Assembly: GCF_900143695.1 (NCBI RefSeq)
Contig: NZ_FRFE01000031.1
Coordinates: forward strand, 1-60,912
Direction: 5' to 3'
DNA from: Desulfopila aestuarii DSM 18488
GTDB taxonomy: Bacteria > Desulfobacterota > Desulfobulbia > Desulfobulbales > Desulfocapsaceae
DNA length: 60,912 nucleotides
The first letter of the stretch is position 1, and each line of letters starts with the position of its first letter. The translations under genes and the position numbers were made by a program. The notes beneath the pieces were generated by a model that did no database searches, was not told the origin of the DNA, and saw only the letters and a list, made by a program, of their open reading frames with translations. Below are positions 1 through 8,482 of the stretch, one piece after another.

Positions 1-1
1 A

Positions 2-271
2 CCCGAAATCGACCATTGGCTGCGACGCAGGGTGCGCATGTGCTACTGGAAGCAGTGGCGTTTCTGCCGCACCAAGGTGCGTGAGCTGACCATGCTCGGA
101 ACCTTTCTCCGTACTGCTATATCTGTCGGTCTGAGTAGGAAAGGTCCATGGAGACTGTCGCGTACACTTGCGACACACTCGGGCATGACCAATCAATGGC
201 TCAAGGTTCAAGGTTTGCTTTCTGTCAAAGATCTATGGGTAAACATCCATTACCCGGCTACGGCTCGGTAG
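2..271 (+). CDS. ltrA: Group II intron reverse transcriptase/maturase, C-terminal fragment
   Basis: This is the 3' end of an open frame that enters the window from the left; 89 residues are visible. The segment WLRRRVRMCYWKQW and the following stretch with TNQWL and a final stop match the maturase X / DNA-binding tail of bacterial group II intron-encoded proteins, which help the intron RNA splice and reverse transcribe into DNA targets. It ends at a TAG at 269-271, just upstream of the intron's domain V, as expected for intron-encoded proteins carried in domain IV. The reverse-transcriptase domain lies outside the window, so activity cannot be judged. Confidence 0.85.
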   Translation, partial: PEIDHWLRRRVRMCYWKQWRFCRTKVRELTMLGTFLRTAISVGLSRKGPWRLSRTLATHSGMTNQWLKVQGLLSVKDLWVNIHYPATAR

Positions 272-350
272 CTCTTGGGAACCGCCTAGTGCGGACCCGC
301 ATGCTAGGTGGTGTGGGGGCTGGGGGAGAGATTCCCCCGGCTACCCGATT
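272..350 (+). ncRNA. Group II intron 3' end: domains V and VI
   Basis: A domain V-type hairpin can be folded at about 281-312 (ACC/GGT and CCTAG/CTAGG helices, TGCG/CGCA top, a two-base TG bulge on the 3' side). It is followed at about 315-346 by a domain VI-type hairpin built on GGGGG/CCCCC with an A near the 3' base that could be the branch point. The terminal bases CTACCCGAT resemble known bacterial intron 3' ends, so the 3' splice site is placed at about 349-350. The intron abuts the 3' end of the neighbouring minus-strand gene, whose stop codon is only about 9 bp away. Confidence 0.8.
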
Positions 351-358
351 CGCTCCTA

Positions 359-1548
359 TTAGTTTGCCGTTCTCACGCATCTGACATAGTTGAACACATA
401 TCGCAAATCGCCTTGCGGGCCGAAATATTGCGGATAATCACTTGCACTTCCAGATTTTGGATCGCTGCGTTGCGAACCAGCACCATGCACATCCATAAGG
501 CGGTTACGCATCTTGCCTTGAGCAGCTCCAAAAGCGATATAGACTGCCGAGCTATAGGGATTTCGCCCTTCGAGATGGGTTGTGCTTGTCCAGAAGTAAG
601 GATACTGTTTATCCCCCTCCGGATCTTTGATTGTGCTTGTTTCAAAAATAGGGTCGATAGCAGCCGTACCGTTTGTCTGAGGTGTTCTTGAATAGTCCAC
701 AATGCTTTGCAGTTCTTTCGCATTAGGCAACCGCCAATCACCATATCCTCCGAAACTCAGGTTTTCCGCATAGCTTAACGCTTCTTTCCAATTCATGCCC
801 TGCCCGTTATCGGATTTTTGCCACATCAGACCGGTTGCGAAATCTGTTATGGTGCCGTCCTTGTTGTCTATATACTGATTGATTCCATAGAGTTTGTTTC
901 CGCGCACGAAACGAAAATACATTTTATTAGATAGACGACTGCGGGGGTTGTATTTGGGGTATCCTTTAATTCGTCCGTCAACAAAATTAACGCCAAATAC
1001 GGTTTCATCGTTTTTCATGGTTCTACCTGCATACTCGGTGCTGCTCCAGGTCTGTGCATCAATCTCTCGCTCTCCCAAGCTAACGTTCCCAAGCGGTTGG
1101 ACAAAATATTGAGTGTCAATAAATGGTCTAATAGCTTTCTGGCCATTCATTCTTCCCGTAAATTGTATAAGCGAATATAGTTCTTTAATCGTAGGAACAC
1201 GCCAATCACTACTACCACCCAATTCCAAATCCTTGGCTTTCTTGAACGCTTCAGCAAAAGTCATTTTTTCACACATCATTTTCTGCCAGATTAGACCAGT
1301 CACATTATCTATAATAGTTCCATCTCCGTTATCTGTGTAAGAAGGTGAGTTGATTTGGTATTGTGCGTCTTGTCCAAAAAAATGAGAGCCTTGAATCGCC
1401 CGTTGGATTAACGATGAGTTATCATAAAATTCAGAAACTCCCGTGTCTGCAATCACAAAAGTCCTGTTTTTTTCTGCACACCTTCCTCAGCGTATGCATA
1501 AAAAGAAAGAAATAATATGAGCATCATTGTCGACAAAGCTTTTCTCAT
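359..1548 (-). pseudogene. Exported protein with two Lcl C-terminal (DUF1566) domains, frameshifted after the signal peptide
   Basis: The long frame from 1456 down to 359 carries two DUF1566/Lcl-type repeats, each with a YxDNxDGTIxD...GLxWQK start and a GGxxDWRxPxxKEL core; such proteins are exported or surface-attached. A good signal peptide (MRKALSTMMLILFLSFYAYA) starts at 1548 behind a GGAG ribosome site but is one frame off and stops at a TGA overlapping the second frame. A run of seven A residues (minus strand, 1467-1473) sits at the junction. Eight A residues would give one continuous protein running AEEGVQKKNRTFVIADTG, the usual layout of this family. It is therefore a one-base deletion, a phase-variable tract or a sequencing error. 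The exact function is unknown. Confidence 0.75.
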
Positions 1549-1809
1549 TATGGAAACTCCATCTCTTAAGCGAACGAGTCTTTAGAAAAAGGCAGTTCTT
1601 AAGTCCAAAATCCGCCTTTACCAATTGTCTAACATTGAGCTTTACTGGGTATTGGGTCTTGTGTTCATTGCTCCGTCAGATATCCAACTGGAGACTGTTT
1701 CCCTGTTATCTGTGGAAGCGCAGAACCTGGCCGGCTTTGCGCTTTGCATGTGTCCCTTGAGAGTTTTTCGTGAGAGCAAAGATTGCGTTACACCTGCTCT
1801 CTTCGTTCA

Positions 1810-2067
1810 TTATTTTCTTTTCTTTCTTAACCGCGGGACATACTGGTGTTTTACCCTCTCATTATACAGACGCTCGAACTCTATCAGCATCTCATCTTCC
1901 TCGACAAATCGCTGTTGTTTTTTTGGTTGTCCTTTGGTTCCGATCCTGCCCCAGTGACGTATAATGATGTAGCCAAAGAGATCCTGGCCAATAGTAATTT
2001 CGTAAAAGGCCCGTCTGTTCTCCTCCGGGATAATGCACTCGAAATATGTTCTCTTTTTGAAAATCAT
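1810..2067 (-). CDS. Small WGR-domain protein
   Basis: The 85-residue product has the central RHWGRIGTKGQ signature of the WGR fold, a nucleic-acid-binding domain found in PARPs and in many small bacterial and plasmid proteins. Almost the whole protein is the domain, with a basic tail ending LRKKRK. The start at 2067 follows AGGGGAT on the minus strand. It lies downstream of the parF/parG pair in the same direction, separated by about 195 bp that contain ATCATGAA repeats. The family is often plasmid-borne; its role here is unknown. Confidence 0.75.
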   Translation of the reverse strand: MIFKKRTYFECIIPEENRRAFYEITIGQDLFGYIIIRHWGRIGTKGQPKKQQRFVEEDEMLIEFERLYNERVKHQYVPRLRKKRK

Positions 2068-2225
2068 ATCCCCTGCCCTTTTATCTCATTTGGCCAATGA
2101 TTCAGCTATCAGCGTAGTTATTACCAAGCAGCATAGTCCCCTGTTCATCTTTAAAGAAGAAGTTGAACCTTGTGTACCGCAATTGCACGCGAAAAAAGCA
2201 TATAATGAAAGGTGGAAAACATTAA

Positions 2226-2249
2226 ATCATGAAAAAAGTATATCATGAA
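2226..2249. repeat. Two ATCATGAA repeats downstream of parG
   Basis: ATCATGAA occurs at 2226-2233 and 2242-2249, just outside the 3' end of the ParG-like gene. The same octamer or near copies recur upstream of parF. Short repeated boxes near parF/parG genes commonly serve as operator or centromere sites; assigning these copies to ParG is inference. Confidence 0.4.
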
Positions 2250-2261
2250 TAGTAGCAACGT

Positions 2262-2528
2262 TTAGTTGCTGCTATGATTTTGCTTGTATTCCTCAAACAT
2301 GAGTTTGAACAGGTCTACCATTTTCAACCCTCTGACTGCTGCGAAGGTCTTGAACTCACGATGCAGGCTTGGGGTGATCTTAAACTGAAGCGGCTTGGAT
2401 TCCTCTTCAATAATGACAGATTTTTTGGGCTCATCATAGGTTTTATCAGCTAACTCCTGGGCCAGTCGCTCTGCGGCTTCAGGGTCGACTTTCTTCTCTG
2501 TTTTAGGTTTTTTAAATGAGGTCGCCAT
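2262..2528 (-). CDS. parG: ParG-like ribbon-helix-helix partition/centromere-binding protein
   Basis: An 88-residue basic protein with a flexible, charged N-terminal half and a C-terminal segment (QFKITPSLHREFKTFAAVRG...MVDLFKLMFEEY) that fits a ribbon-helix-helix DNA-binding domain. This matches ParG-type proteins, which bind the centromere, repress their own promoter and stimulate the partner ATPase through the mobile N-terminus. Its ATG overlaps the last base of the ParF-like stop codon, so the two are translationally coupled in the parF-parG order. The identification rests on architecture and context, since the sequence itself is weakly conserved. Confidence 0.7.
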   Translation of the reverse strand: MATSFKKPKTEKKVDPEAAERLAQELADKTYDEPKKSVIIEEESKPLQFKITPSLHREFKTFAAVRGLKMVDLFKLMFEEYKQNHSSN

Positions 2529-3175
2529 TATTGAATTATCCTAAGAATTTCATCGATAAATTGATTCATCTCCGCTTTGGCCTGGACGTTATCGCTCTCA
2601 AGGACAGATAGTCCCTGGGGAATCACGTCGCGGTATACCTTTCGGTAGAAGTTCATCGATTGCATCTGTTTGAGTTGTGGAAACTCTGCGGCGTAGTTGA
2701 TGAACTCTTCCCTTTCGTTCTCTTTGACGCTTGCGTTAGTGTGGGCCATGGAGTGGTAGATGTAGGCCTCAAGGTCGGGGTTGAGGTCCTTGATCCGGAT
2801 GAGCTGCTCGTGTAATTCGTTCAGTGTATCGAGGTCAAGCTGTGATGCCTGGTGGGGTGCTATCAGTAAATCAGCAACGGTAGCGCCGGTAATGAGCTCG
2901 CGGGAGTTTCTGCCGGCGACATCGACGATAACAAACTCATACTTTTCATTCAGTTTGGAGAGGTCAACTGCGATGTTGTCCTCTTTCGCGACGACCAGCA
3001 TATCGGGTTTATGATTTTCCTCGATTCGATACTGATGCCATTTTGATGCGCTTCGCTGGCGGTCTGCGTCGACAAGAACAATATCCTTGCCGCGTAGCGT
3101 CAGGCCAACAGCCAAATTGGTGGCAAGGGTACTCTTCCCTGCCCCGCCCTTGTTACAACCAATAATAATAATCAT
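2528..3175 (-). CDS. parF: ParF-like partition ATPase (Walker-type, MinD/ParA superfamily)
   Basis: The 215-residue protein opens with the deviant Walker A motif CNKGGAGKST (residues 7-16), followed by a switch segment LVDADRQRSASKW and the Walker B-like EFVIVDVAG. It lacks the N-terminal HTH extension of long ParA proteins, which puts it in the short ParF class that segregates plasmids by forming ATP-dependent assemblies with ParG. It is coupled to the ParG-like gene. Four ATCATGAA-like boxes lie around and upstream of its start, the first overlapping the start codon, which fits an autoregulated operon. Confidence 0.85.
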   Translation of the reverse strand: MIIIIGCNKGGAGKSTLATNLAVGLTLRGKDIVLVDADRQRSASKWHQYRIEENHKPDMLVVAKEDNIAVDLSKLNEKYEFVIVDVAGRNSRELITGATVADLLIAPHQASQLDLDTLNELHEQLIRIKDLNPDLEAYIYHSMAHTNASVKENEREEFINYAAEFPQLKQMQSMNFYRKVYRDVIPQGLSVLESDNVQAKAEMNQFIDEILRIIQ

Positions 3176-3305
3176 GAAAACATCCTATAATGAAATAGTG
3201 AAATACATTATTCATGAACATATGAAATCATTAAATGTGGAATTACTCAAATAAATAAAACATGAATGATGTGGGAGAGCAATAATTAAAATAGTAAATC
3301 ATGAA
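3171..3305. promoter_or_regulatory. Cluster of ATCATGAA-like boxes upstream of parF
   Basis: The octamer ATCATGAA or one-mismatch forms occur at 3171-3178, 3211-3218 (TTCATGAA), 3260-3267 (ACATGAAT) and 3298-3305. A secondary direct repeat, GATGTGGG, follows the last two. The tract is very AT-rich and sits in the divergent promoter region between parF and the plus-strand parA. It could be the ParG operator, the plasmid centromere, or both. Confidence 0.45.
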
Positions 3306-3723
3306 AGCATGATGTGGGTTGGTGTTGTGCTGCGAGATATTTAAGGGGTGGCCAGATCACCCAGATCGCTCTGTACCCGTCTAATGGGAGAGGGTTTTTC
3401 CACATGGTTTTTGCGAATATGGCTCCTTTAGTTTCTTATTTAATCAGACCTGCTGGCAGTGTGAAAGAATAGCGTAGGGGGGTGCTATTGCATGGGCAGA
3501 TAGATGTGTGAGAGCCATCGGAAAGGCTTGAAAAAGCAGCCTCGTTTGTGGGAAACAAAACCAAAGGGAGCAAGGGGCGTTGTCGGCTAGATCTTTGCTA
3601 TTAACCTATGAGATATTCTTTGAATAATAGTCTGGTTGTGATAGGTTAGCAGCATTGCAAACTTTGATCGCTTGATTCTGGCCTTCAGTCTGCTCAACAA
3701 CTCAGAAGGGATTTCCTCAGCAT
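3306..3723. other. Intergenic region between the two partition operons
   Basis: No open frame with coding character is seen on either strand. The stretch separates the divergently oriented partition operons and presumably carries the parA promoter; I could not pick a convincing -10/-35 pair or iterons. A replication initiator gene is not found anywhere in the window, so calling this an origin would be unsupported. Confidence 0.4.
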
Positions 3724-4485
3724 ATGAATAAAATTATCTCAGTAATCAACCAGAAAGGTGGTGTTGGCAAAACGACCACTGCCATTAATCTCTCTTGTGG
3801 CCTGGCAGTTGAAGGTCGTAAGGTGTTACTCGTTGACCTTGATCCACAAGGGCATTCGACTATCGGCATGGGAATGGTTGAGGCGTGTGAGTTTACCATC
3901 CGTGACGTTCTCCAATACGGTAAATCGATTGAAGATGTTATCTATGCAACGGGCGTAGAGGGGATGGACTTGATTGGGGCGAATATACACCTCAACAAGG
4001 CATCTAACCTGCTCATCAATGAGCATTTCAGAGAGGCAAAGCTGAAAAACGCTCTGGATAAGGTGGCAGACAAATATGACTTCATCATTATCGATTGTCA
4101 TCCATCATTGGGGATCCTGGAGATCAATGCGCTTTACGCCTGCAACTTCATCCTCGTCCCAACAGATACCGGAAGATATTCGCTGGAAGGGTTTGCTGAT
4201 CTGATCGATACCGTTCGGAGTGTTAAGGGCGAAGAAAACAATATCAGGGAGTATCTGAGAATCCTGGTGACCATGTACGACTCGAGAGAGAAAGGTATCA
4301 ACGATTGGCTTGAGGAGCAATTAGAAGAGTTTAAGGATGTCGTGTTGGCGGCCAAAATCCGGAAAATAACAGCCATCAAACAGGCGCAGATTGCCGAGGT
4401 TCCTATCATGATCTATGACCCCAAAAGTGAAGGGACCAAAGATTATCAAGCATTAACAGATGAGTTACTTCAACTATGGCGGTAA
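3724..4485 (+). CDS. parA: ParA/Soj-type chromosome or plasmid partition ATPase
   Basis: The 253-residue protein has the ParA Walker A motif QKGGVGKTT at residues 10-18, the A' segment [16 protein letters not shown] and a Walker B ([11 protein letters not shown]). It lacks an N-terminal HTH, so it is Soj-like. It would bind DNA non-specifically as an ATP dimer and move ParB-parS complexes. Its last 10 bases overlap the start of the ParB gene. Together with the nearby ParF/ParG pair this makes two partition systems within 3.2 kb. Confidence 0.92.
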   Translation: MNKIISVINQKGGVGKTTTAINLSCGLAVEGRKVLLVDLDPQGHSTIGMGMVEACEFTIRDVLQYGKSIEDVIYATGVEGMDLIGANIHLNKASNLLINEHFREAKLKNALDKVADKYDFIIIDCHPSLGILEINALYACNFILVPTDTGRYSLEGFADLIDTVRSVKGEENNIREYLRILVTMYDSREKGINDWLEEQLEEFKDVVLAAKIRKITAIKQAQIAEVPIMIYDPKSEGTKDYQALTDELLQLWR

Positions 4486-5360
4486 ATTTCAAGAAACGTG
4501 TAGCCGGCAAGACAACCAAGCTGGCAGGTAAGTCCCTCGATGCTGAGCCGCAAGTCGCTGCTGAGAGTGAGACCCCTCTCGTTGAGGCATATCTCGAGGG
4601 TAATCTCTATAAGATCCCTCTTTCAGCGATCTCCGCTGATCCGAATCAGCCTCGGAAAACGTTTGACGAAGCCACCTTAAATGAGCTTGCGACCTCCATC
4701 GCGAAGCAGGGTGTTCTTCAGCCGATCATTATCAGGAAGAACGACAGCGGGGAGCTCGACACGGAGTTTATCCTCATCGCGGGTGAACGTCGTTTCCGGG
4801 CTTCGAAGATTGCTGGGTTGGAACAGATTCCTGCGTTGTTTTCAAAAGGGGATCCGGAGGAGATCGCGCTGATTGAAAATCTTCAGCGTGATGATCTTAA
4901 ACCAATTGAAGAAGCGGAAGCATACCAGCGGGTCATCGAAAGCCATAAGTATACCCATGAGCAGCTGAGTGAGGTTGTCGGCAAATCCCGAACAACGATA
5001 AGTGAGCTCCTGACCCTCATCGCTTTACCAGACTCGGTAAAAGAGCAGTGCCGGACCCTGGATACCCCGAAGAGTGTTCTCCTGGAAATCGCCAAGAGAA
5101 AAGACCCTGAGGAGATGATCTACCTCTACGAGAAGGTCAAAAATGAGAACCTGACGGTATCGAAGATCAGGCAGCTGACCAGACCTCGTCCGACAAGAAG
5201 GGTGCGAGAGGCTGACCAGCGTGCTCTCGAGAAAATCATTGAGAGTAAAAGGTTGGTACATAAGCTGAGAAAAGCAAACCTCTCTGCAGAAGCAAAAGAA
5301 CGGCTAAGGGTGGAGGTTGAGGGGCTCATGGAGACCGTGAAGGCTTTGCTTGCAGGATAA
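4476..5360 (+). CDS. parB: ParB/Spo0J-type partition protein (CTP-dependent clamp family)
   Basis: The 294-residue protein shows the standard ParB order: an N-terminal basic tail, box motifs [22 protein letters not shown] and [17 protein letters not shown] (residues about 50-150), a central helix-turn-helix ([21 protein letters not shown]) and a C-terminal dimerisation domain. The GERRFRA box is the CTP/Arg motif. The start overlaps parA by 10 bp, indicating coupling. Two palindromes built on TGTCGGAnnTCCGACA lie within 150 bp of its stop and are the best visible parS candidates. Confidence 0.92.
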   Translation: MAVNFKKRVAGKTTKLAGKSLDAEPQVAAESETPLVEAYLEGNLYKIPLSAISADPNQPRKTFDEATLNELATSIAKQGVLQPIIIRKNDSGELDTEFILIAGERRFRASKIAGLEQIPALFSKGDPEEIALIENLQRDDLKPIEEAEAYQRVIESHKYTHEQLSEVVGKSRTTISELLTLIALPDSVKEQCRTLDTPKSVLLEIAKRKDPEEMIYLYEKVKNENLTVSKIRQLTRPRPTRRVREADQRALEKIIESKRLVHKLRKANLSAEAKERLRVEVEGLMETVKALLAG

Positions 5361-5384
5361 CCTCTTTTTCTCGAATAATTGTTC

Positions 5385-5420
5385 AGGCAATGTCGGACGT
5401 CCGACATTGCCTTTTTTTAT
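5385..5420 (+). terminator. Perfect palindrome plus T-run after parB: terminator and possible parS
   Basis: A perfect 28-bp palindrome (5385-5398 mirrored by 5399-5412), whose core is TGTCGGACGTCCGACA, is followed by seven T residues. As RNA it would end the parAB transcript. Because its core recurs at 5497-5512, it may also be a ParB-binding site. Confidence 0.7.
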
Positions 5421-5496
5421 TAGTGAAAACAGAATCGTATTGACATAGAGCCTTGTGCTGTGACGAGTACAGCCTCTTGTCTCATGGGTTGTCTTG

Positions 5497-5512
5497 TGTC
5501 GGACATCCGACA
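5497..5512. promoter_or_regulatory. Second TGTCGGA-CA-TCCGACA palindrome (parS candidate)
   Basis: The 16-bp inverted repeat TGTCGGACATCCGACA repeats the 7-bp arms of the palindrome directly after parB, with a different central dinucleotide. The wider context CTTGTGTCGG...CCGACAAGAG extends the symmetry. It is not followed by a T-run, so a terminator role is unlikely and a protein-binding role such as parS is more plausible. Confidence 0.5.
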
Positions 5513-5844
5513 AGAGACTATTTCGTTGTGAGTTAGTATAGTTATAGGGTTAGTCCACTTCCGGAACAGCTGTGATAGCTTAGCCCCTTGTGGGGCTGAC
5601 AGTCTGCCTTTTACGCTCTTTCTTCGCAGGATCGTTTTCCCCGGTCTTTTTGTGGTTAGAAAATGGTGGTACCTTTGTCGTGCTTTGTGAGTGTACTTAA
5701 AATTGAGCCGCCGTGTGGTTGACATCCCGTTCGGGCTGCAGGCCGGAGAGGATGTCAAAGATTCGGTCACACATATCTTTTCAATTTTATACGAAGAGCC
5801 ACTTATCAGATGGCTTGCCATAGCGAATCCTCTATAGCAACTTG
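5513..5844. other. Intergenic tail downstream of the par region
   Basis: No credible gene is seen. Overlapping minus-strand frames here have no recognisable family and start inside the parB terminator region. It separates the partition operon from the decayed corrinoid genes that end at 5845. Confidence 0.4.
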
Positions 5845-7326
5845 TTACACCTGTACTCGTGATGGTTCATTGTCGTTTTTAAAATGAGGAAATCGGAGTT
5901 TTTGCACAAAGATTTTCTGGAATTGAATATCGCAGGTCAGATCAATAGTCACGACCTGTGAAGCCATTTCGATGGCTTTTTGTAGATAAGTATTGTCGCA
6001 GAGCGCCATAACTGCTCCGGCACCTGCGGAATTGCCAACTATTTCTATTTGCTCTGTGGCAATGGTAGGGATCATGCCGAGGGTGACCATGTCCTCCATC
6101 TCCATGAAGGTGCCAAAGGCTCCGGCGATGATAATTTTATTCGGATGATCGTAACCGGCGGCCTTTAAGAGAAACTCAATACCGGTGATAATGGCAGCTT
6201 TACCAAGCTGCACGGAACGGACATCTTGCTGGCTGATAGATATGGCTCTCTCGTCATGCGTTTCATCTTCCGGCAGGAGGATGTATTTCAATCTATTGTC
6301 ATTATCTTGGACGAGGGGGCGAATGGTATCTTTTTTTGTGAAGGCACCGCTTGGTTCGATAATCCCATGGCGGCAGAGTTCGGCGACACTGCTTATGACC
6401 CCGGTACCGCAGACACCACAGGGTTTTATATTTTTTGAGCCGCTAAAGTTGACCGTGGTATACTCTGGAAAGTCGACGTCGTTGATGATGGAGGCTTTAT
6501 TGATGGCGCCCGGGATAGCCTGTATACCGCACGAGAGCGTAGCTCCTTCAAAGGCCGGCCCGGTAGCGCATGATGCCGCAAAGAGCGTTTTCTTGTCTTT
6601 GAAAAGAAGTTCCCCGTTTGTGCCAAGATCAATCAGCAAGGTCCCTTCGGGTTGATGCTCCATATCCACCGCGAGGGCAGCACTGAGGATGTCTCCGCCG
6701 ATAAATCCTGAGATTTGTGGAAAGGTCTGCAAGACAACGCGGTCGAGAGAGAAACCGATATCGGCCGCACTGAGAATTTTTGCCTCATGAAAAGCAGGGA
6801 TATATGGATATCTGCCGAGGGGGCTTGGATTCTCCCCTATGAGGATGTGTATCATGGTCGGGTTGCCAACCACGACCATATTTCCAAGTGCATTCTTATC
6901 CAGTCCTGCTTTTTCAAGAAGCAGGGTAATTCACCATTCGATGGCGTTGATCACGATTTTCTGTAGATGGTCAAGCGAATCACGCTTCATGTCGATGGCA
7001 CCGATACGGCTCACGACATCGTCCCCATAGATTGACTGTGGATTTTTTACCGCTACGGAGGAAACCACTTCCTTGTTATCCGTATGACAAAGATAGACGG
7101 CAATGGTGAGGTTACTTTTGATCTGTTGCGTGCATGCAGAGGTCTCTTTTTTTGTGCCGTCCGACTGTATCAGCTGCACCAGGCACTTGCCGCATGTTCC
7201 TCGTCCACAGCAGTCGGATCGTAAGAAAATTGAATGGTCGACGAGAGCCTCGATAAGGCTTGTGCCCGAGTTGACAGCAAGGGTTCTGTGAGCGGGGAGG
7301 ATGGTGAGAGCATGCGAAGATGACAT
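5845..7326 (-). pseudogene. Corrinoid-protein reductive activator (RamA/RACo-like): [2Fe-2S] domain plus ASKHA domain, broken
   Basis: The first part, started at 7326 behind AAGGAG, carries a plant-type [2Fe-2S] motif CCGRGTCGKC followed by SAC. The second part (6879-5845) carries the DUF4445/ASKHA signature of proteins that use ATP to reduce the Co(II) corrinoid of methyltransferase partners (IDLGTNGELLF, ASCATGPAFEG, IAGAFGTFMEM). Both lie in the same frame but are separated by an in-frame TGA at 6931-6933. In addition, only a few residues lie between the fourth Fe-S cysteine and an AVYL...NPQSIYGDDVVSRI segment, so the linker and middle domain of about 100 residues usual for this family seem deleted. 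I read it as a pseudogene. Confidence 0.75.
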
Positions 7327-7331
7327 GAAAA

Positions 7332-8240
7332 CTAGACTCCTTGTGTTGGTTGCTGCATTTCGCAACGTGCATTTCGTGAACATACCTGACAAGTAGTACC
7401 GACTTGTGACGAACTGTAGCCGGTTCCTATACCTATCATGCAGGATAAAGATTTGAAGGGGATGAGGATGCCATTACTGCTAAGAGCAACGCCGATACTC
7501 TGCAGTGGCAGAAGTGAACAAAGTGTAAATTGTTCCTCAAGTTCCCAGCCATGGACAGAACCAGGGCTGAGAAATGGGCTTACTTTCCGACCGGATTCCT
7601 CTGCTGTTTTTTCTGCTATCTCTTTGATGATGTGGCCTGTTCTTCCAACACCAGGAGGCGATGAGGTCGAGGACATAGGCGGTGAGAAATTCCTGATGGT
7701 CGGTGGCATTCATGGCCTCCTGTTCGATTTCGATGCCCGCGGTATAAGAAGTGACGAGGGCATAGTCAGCCCTCCCTGCATAAAACAACTTGAGTGGCCA
7801 AGATGAAGAGATGCCGCTGCATCTGCACCTGCCAAATCGGTCAGCAGAACAGTTTGCTGAGCATTATCTTCGTTAACCGAAACACCCAGCCAACGATAGA
7901 CCAAAACTGGTTTCCAGATACCGTCAACCTTTTTTAAGGCCGTTGTTGCTGTAGCCAGAACGGCAGGACGCACGGTGGAGGTGCGGATCTTTTGAACGAG
8001 TTCGGCTATATTGACCGTGATATCCAGCTCTGTAATTGTTTTGGCTATTGCTTGTAACTGTTCCATGAAGTACCTAATAACTCGGTTTGACTTTGTTGCA
8101 GCAGTTGCCTGGGATTTCCCTTTGAGCGAAATTAAATGGTCGTTGGCTACCATTAGAGGTCGCTCAATGCCCAAACCGAGTTCAACCCAGGGTTTAATTT
8201 TCTTCCGGGTAATTTCAATGATACATAGGTACAGGGCCAT
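7332..8240 (-). pseudogene. B12-dependent methionine-synthase-activation-domain-like protein, multiply frameshifted
   Basis: Three frames on the minus strand join into one protein: 8240 to about 7790, then about 7788-7660 (YAGRADYALVTSY...LTAYVLDLIA), then about 7660-7332. The last part contains SPGSVHGWELEEQ, IGVALSS, KSLSCMIGIG and a CQVCSRNARC cluster, the pattern of the vitamin B12-dependent methionine synthase activation fold often found beside corrinoid activators. At least two frame changes are needed, so it is inactive unless the sequence is wrong. The N-terminal 130 residues are not recognised. It lies directly upstream of the broken corrinoid activator. Confidence 0.6.
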
Positions 8241-8482
8241 TATTGCGAGCCCAGTGAAAGGGGATTTGCTTGTGTTGGTTCCTCATTTTCGCAGTCAGTA
8301 AATAAAGAAATAATGAAATGTATAATTAATGCTTTTCACATGAACCCTGCAGATGCGACAAGGAGAAATAGGGAATCTATATGATTGTGATTGATAATGT
8401 CTCTAGCACCGAACTTTACGTCTACCGGTGATTTTGGAAGGAATTGTATTTGTGTCCTGTAAAGTCCTACATTGTCAACTAG

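Noticed and set aside
2226-3305. CRISPR-like array made of the ATCATGAA boxes
   Set aside because: The repeats are only 8 bp, irregularly spaced and without cas genes; they fit operator boxes better.
3306-3723. A replication origin between the partition operons
   Set aside because: No iterons, DnaA boxes or initiator gene could be recognised.
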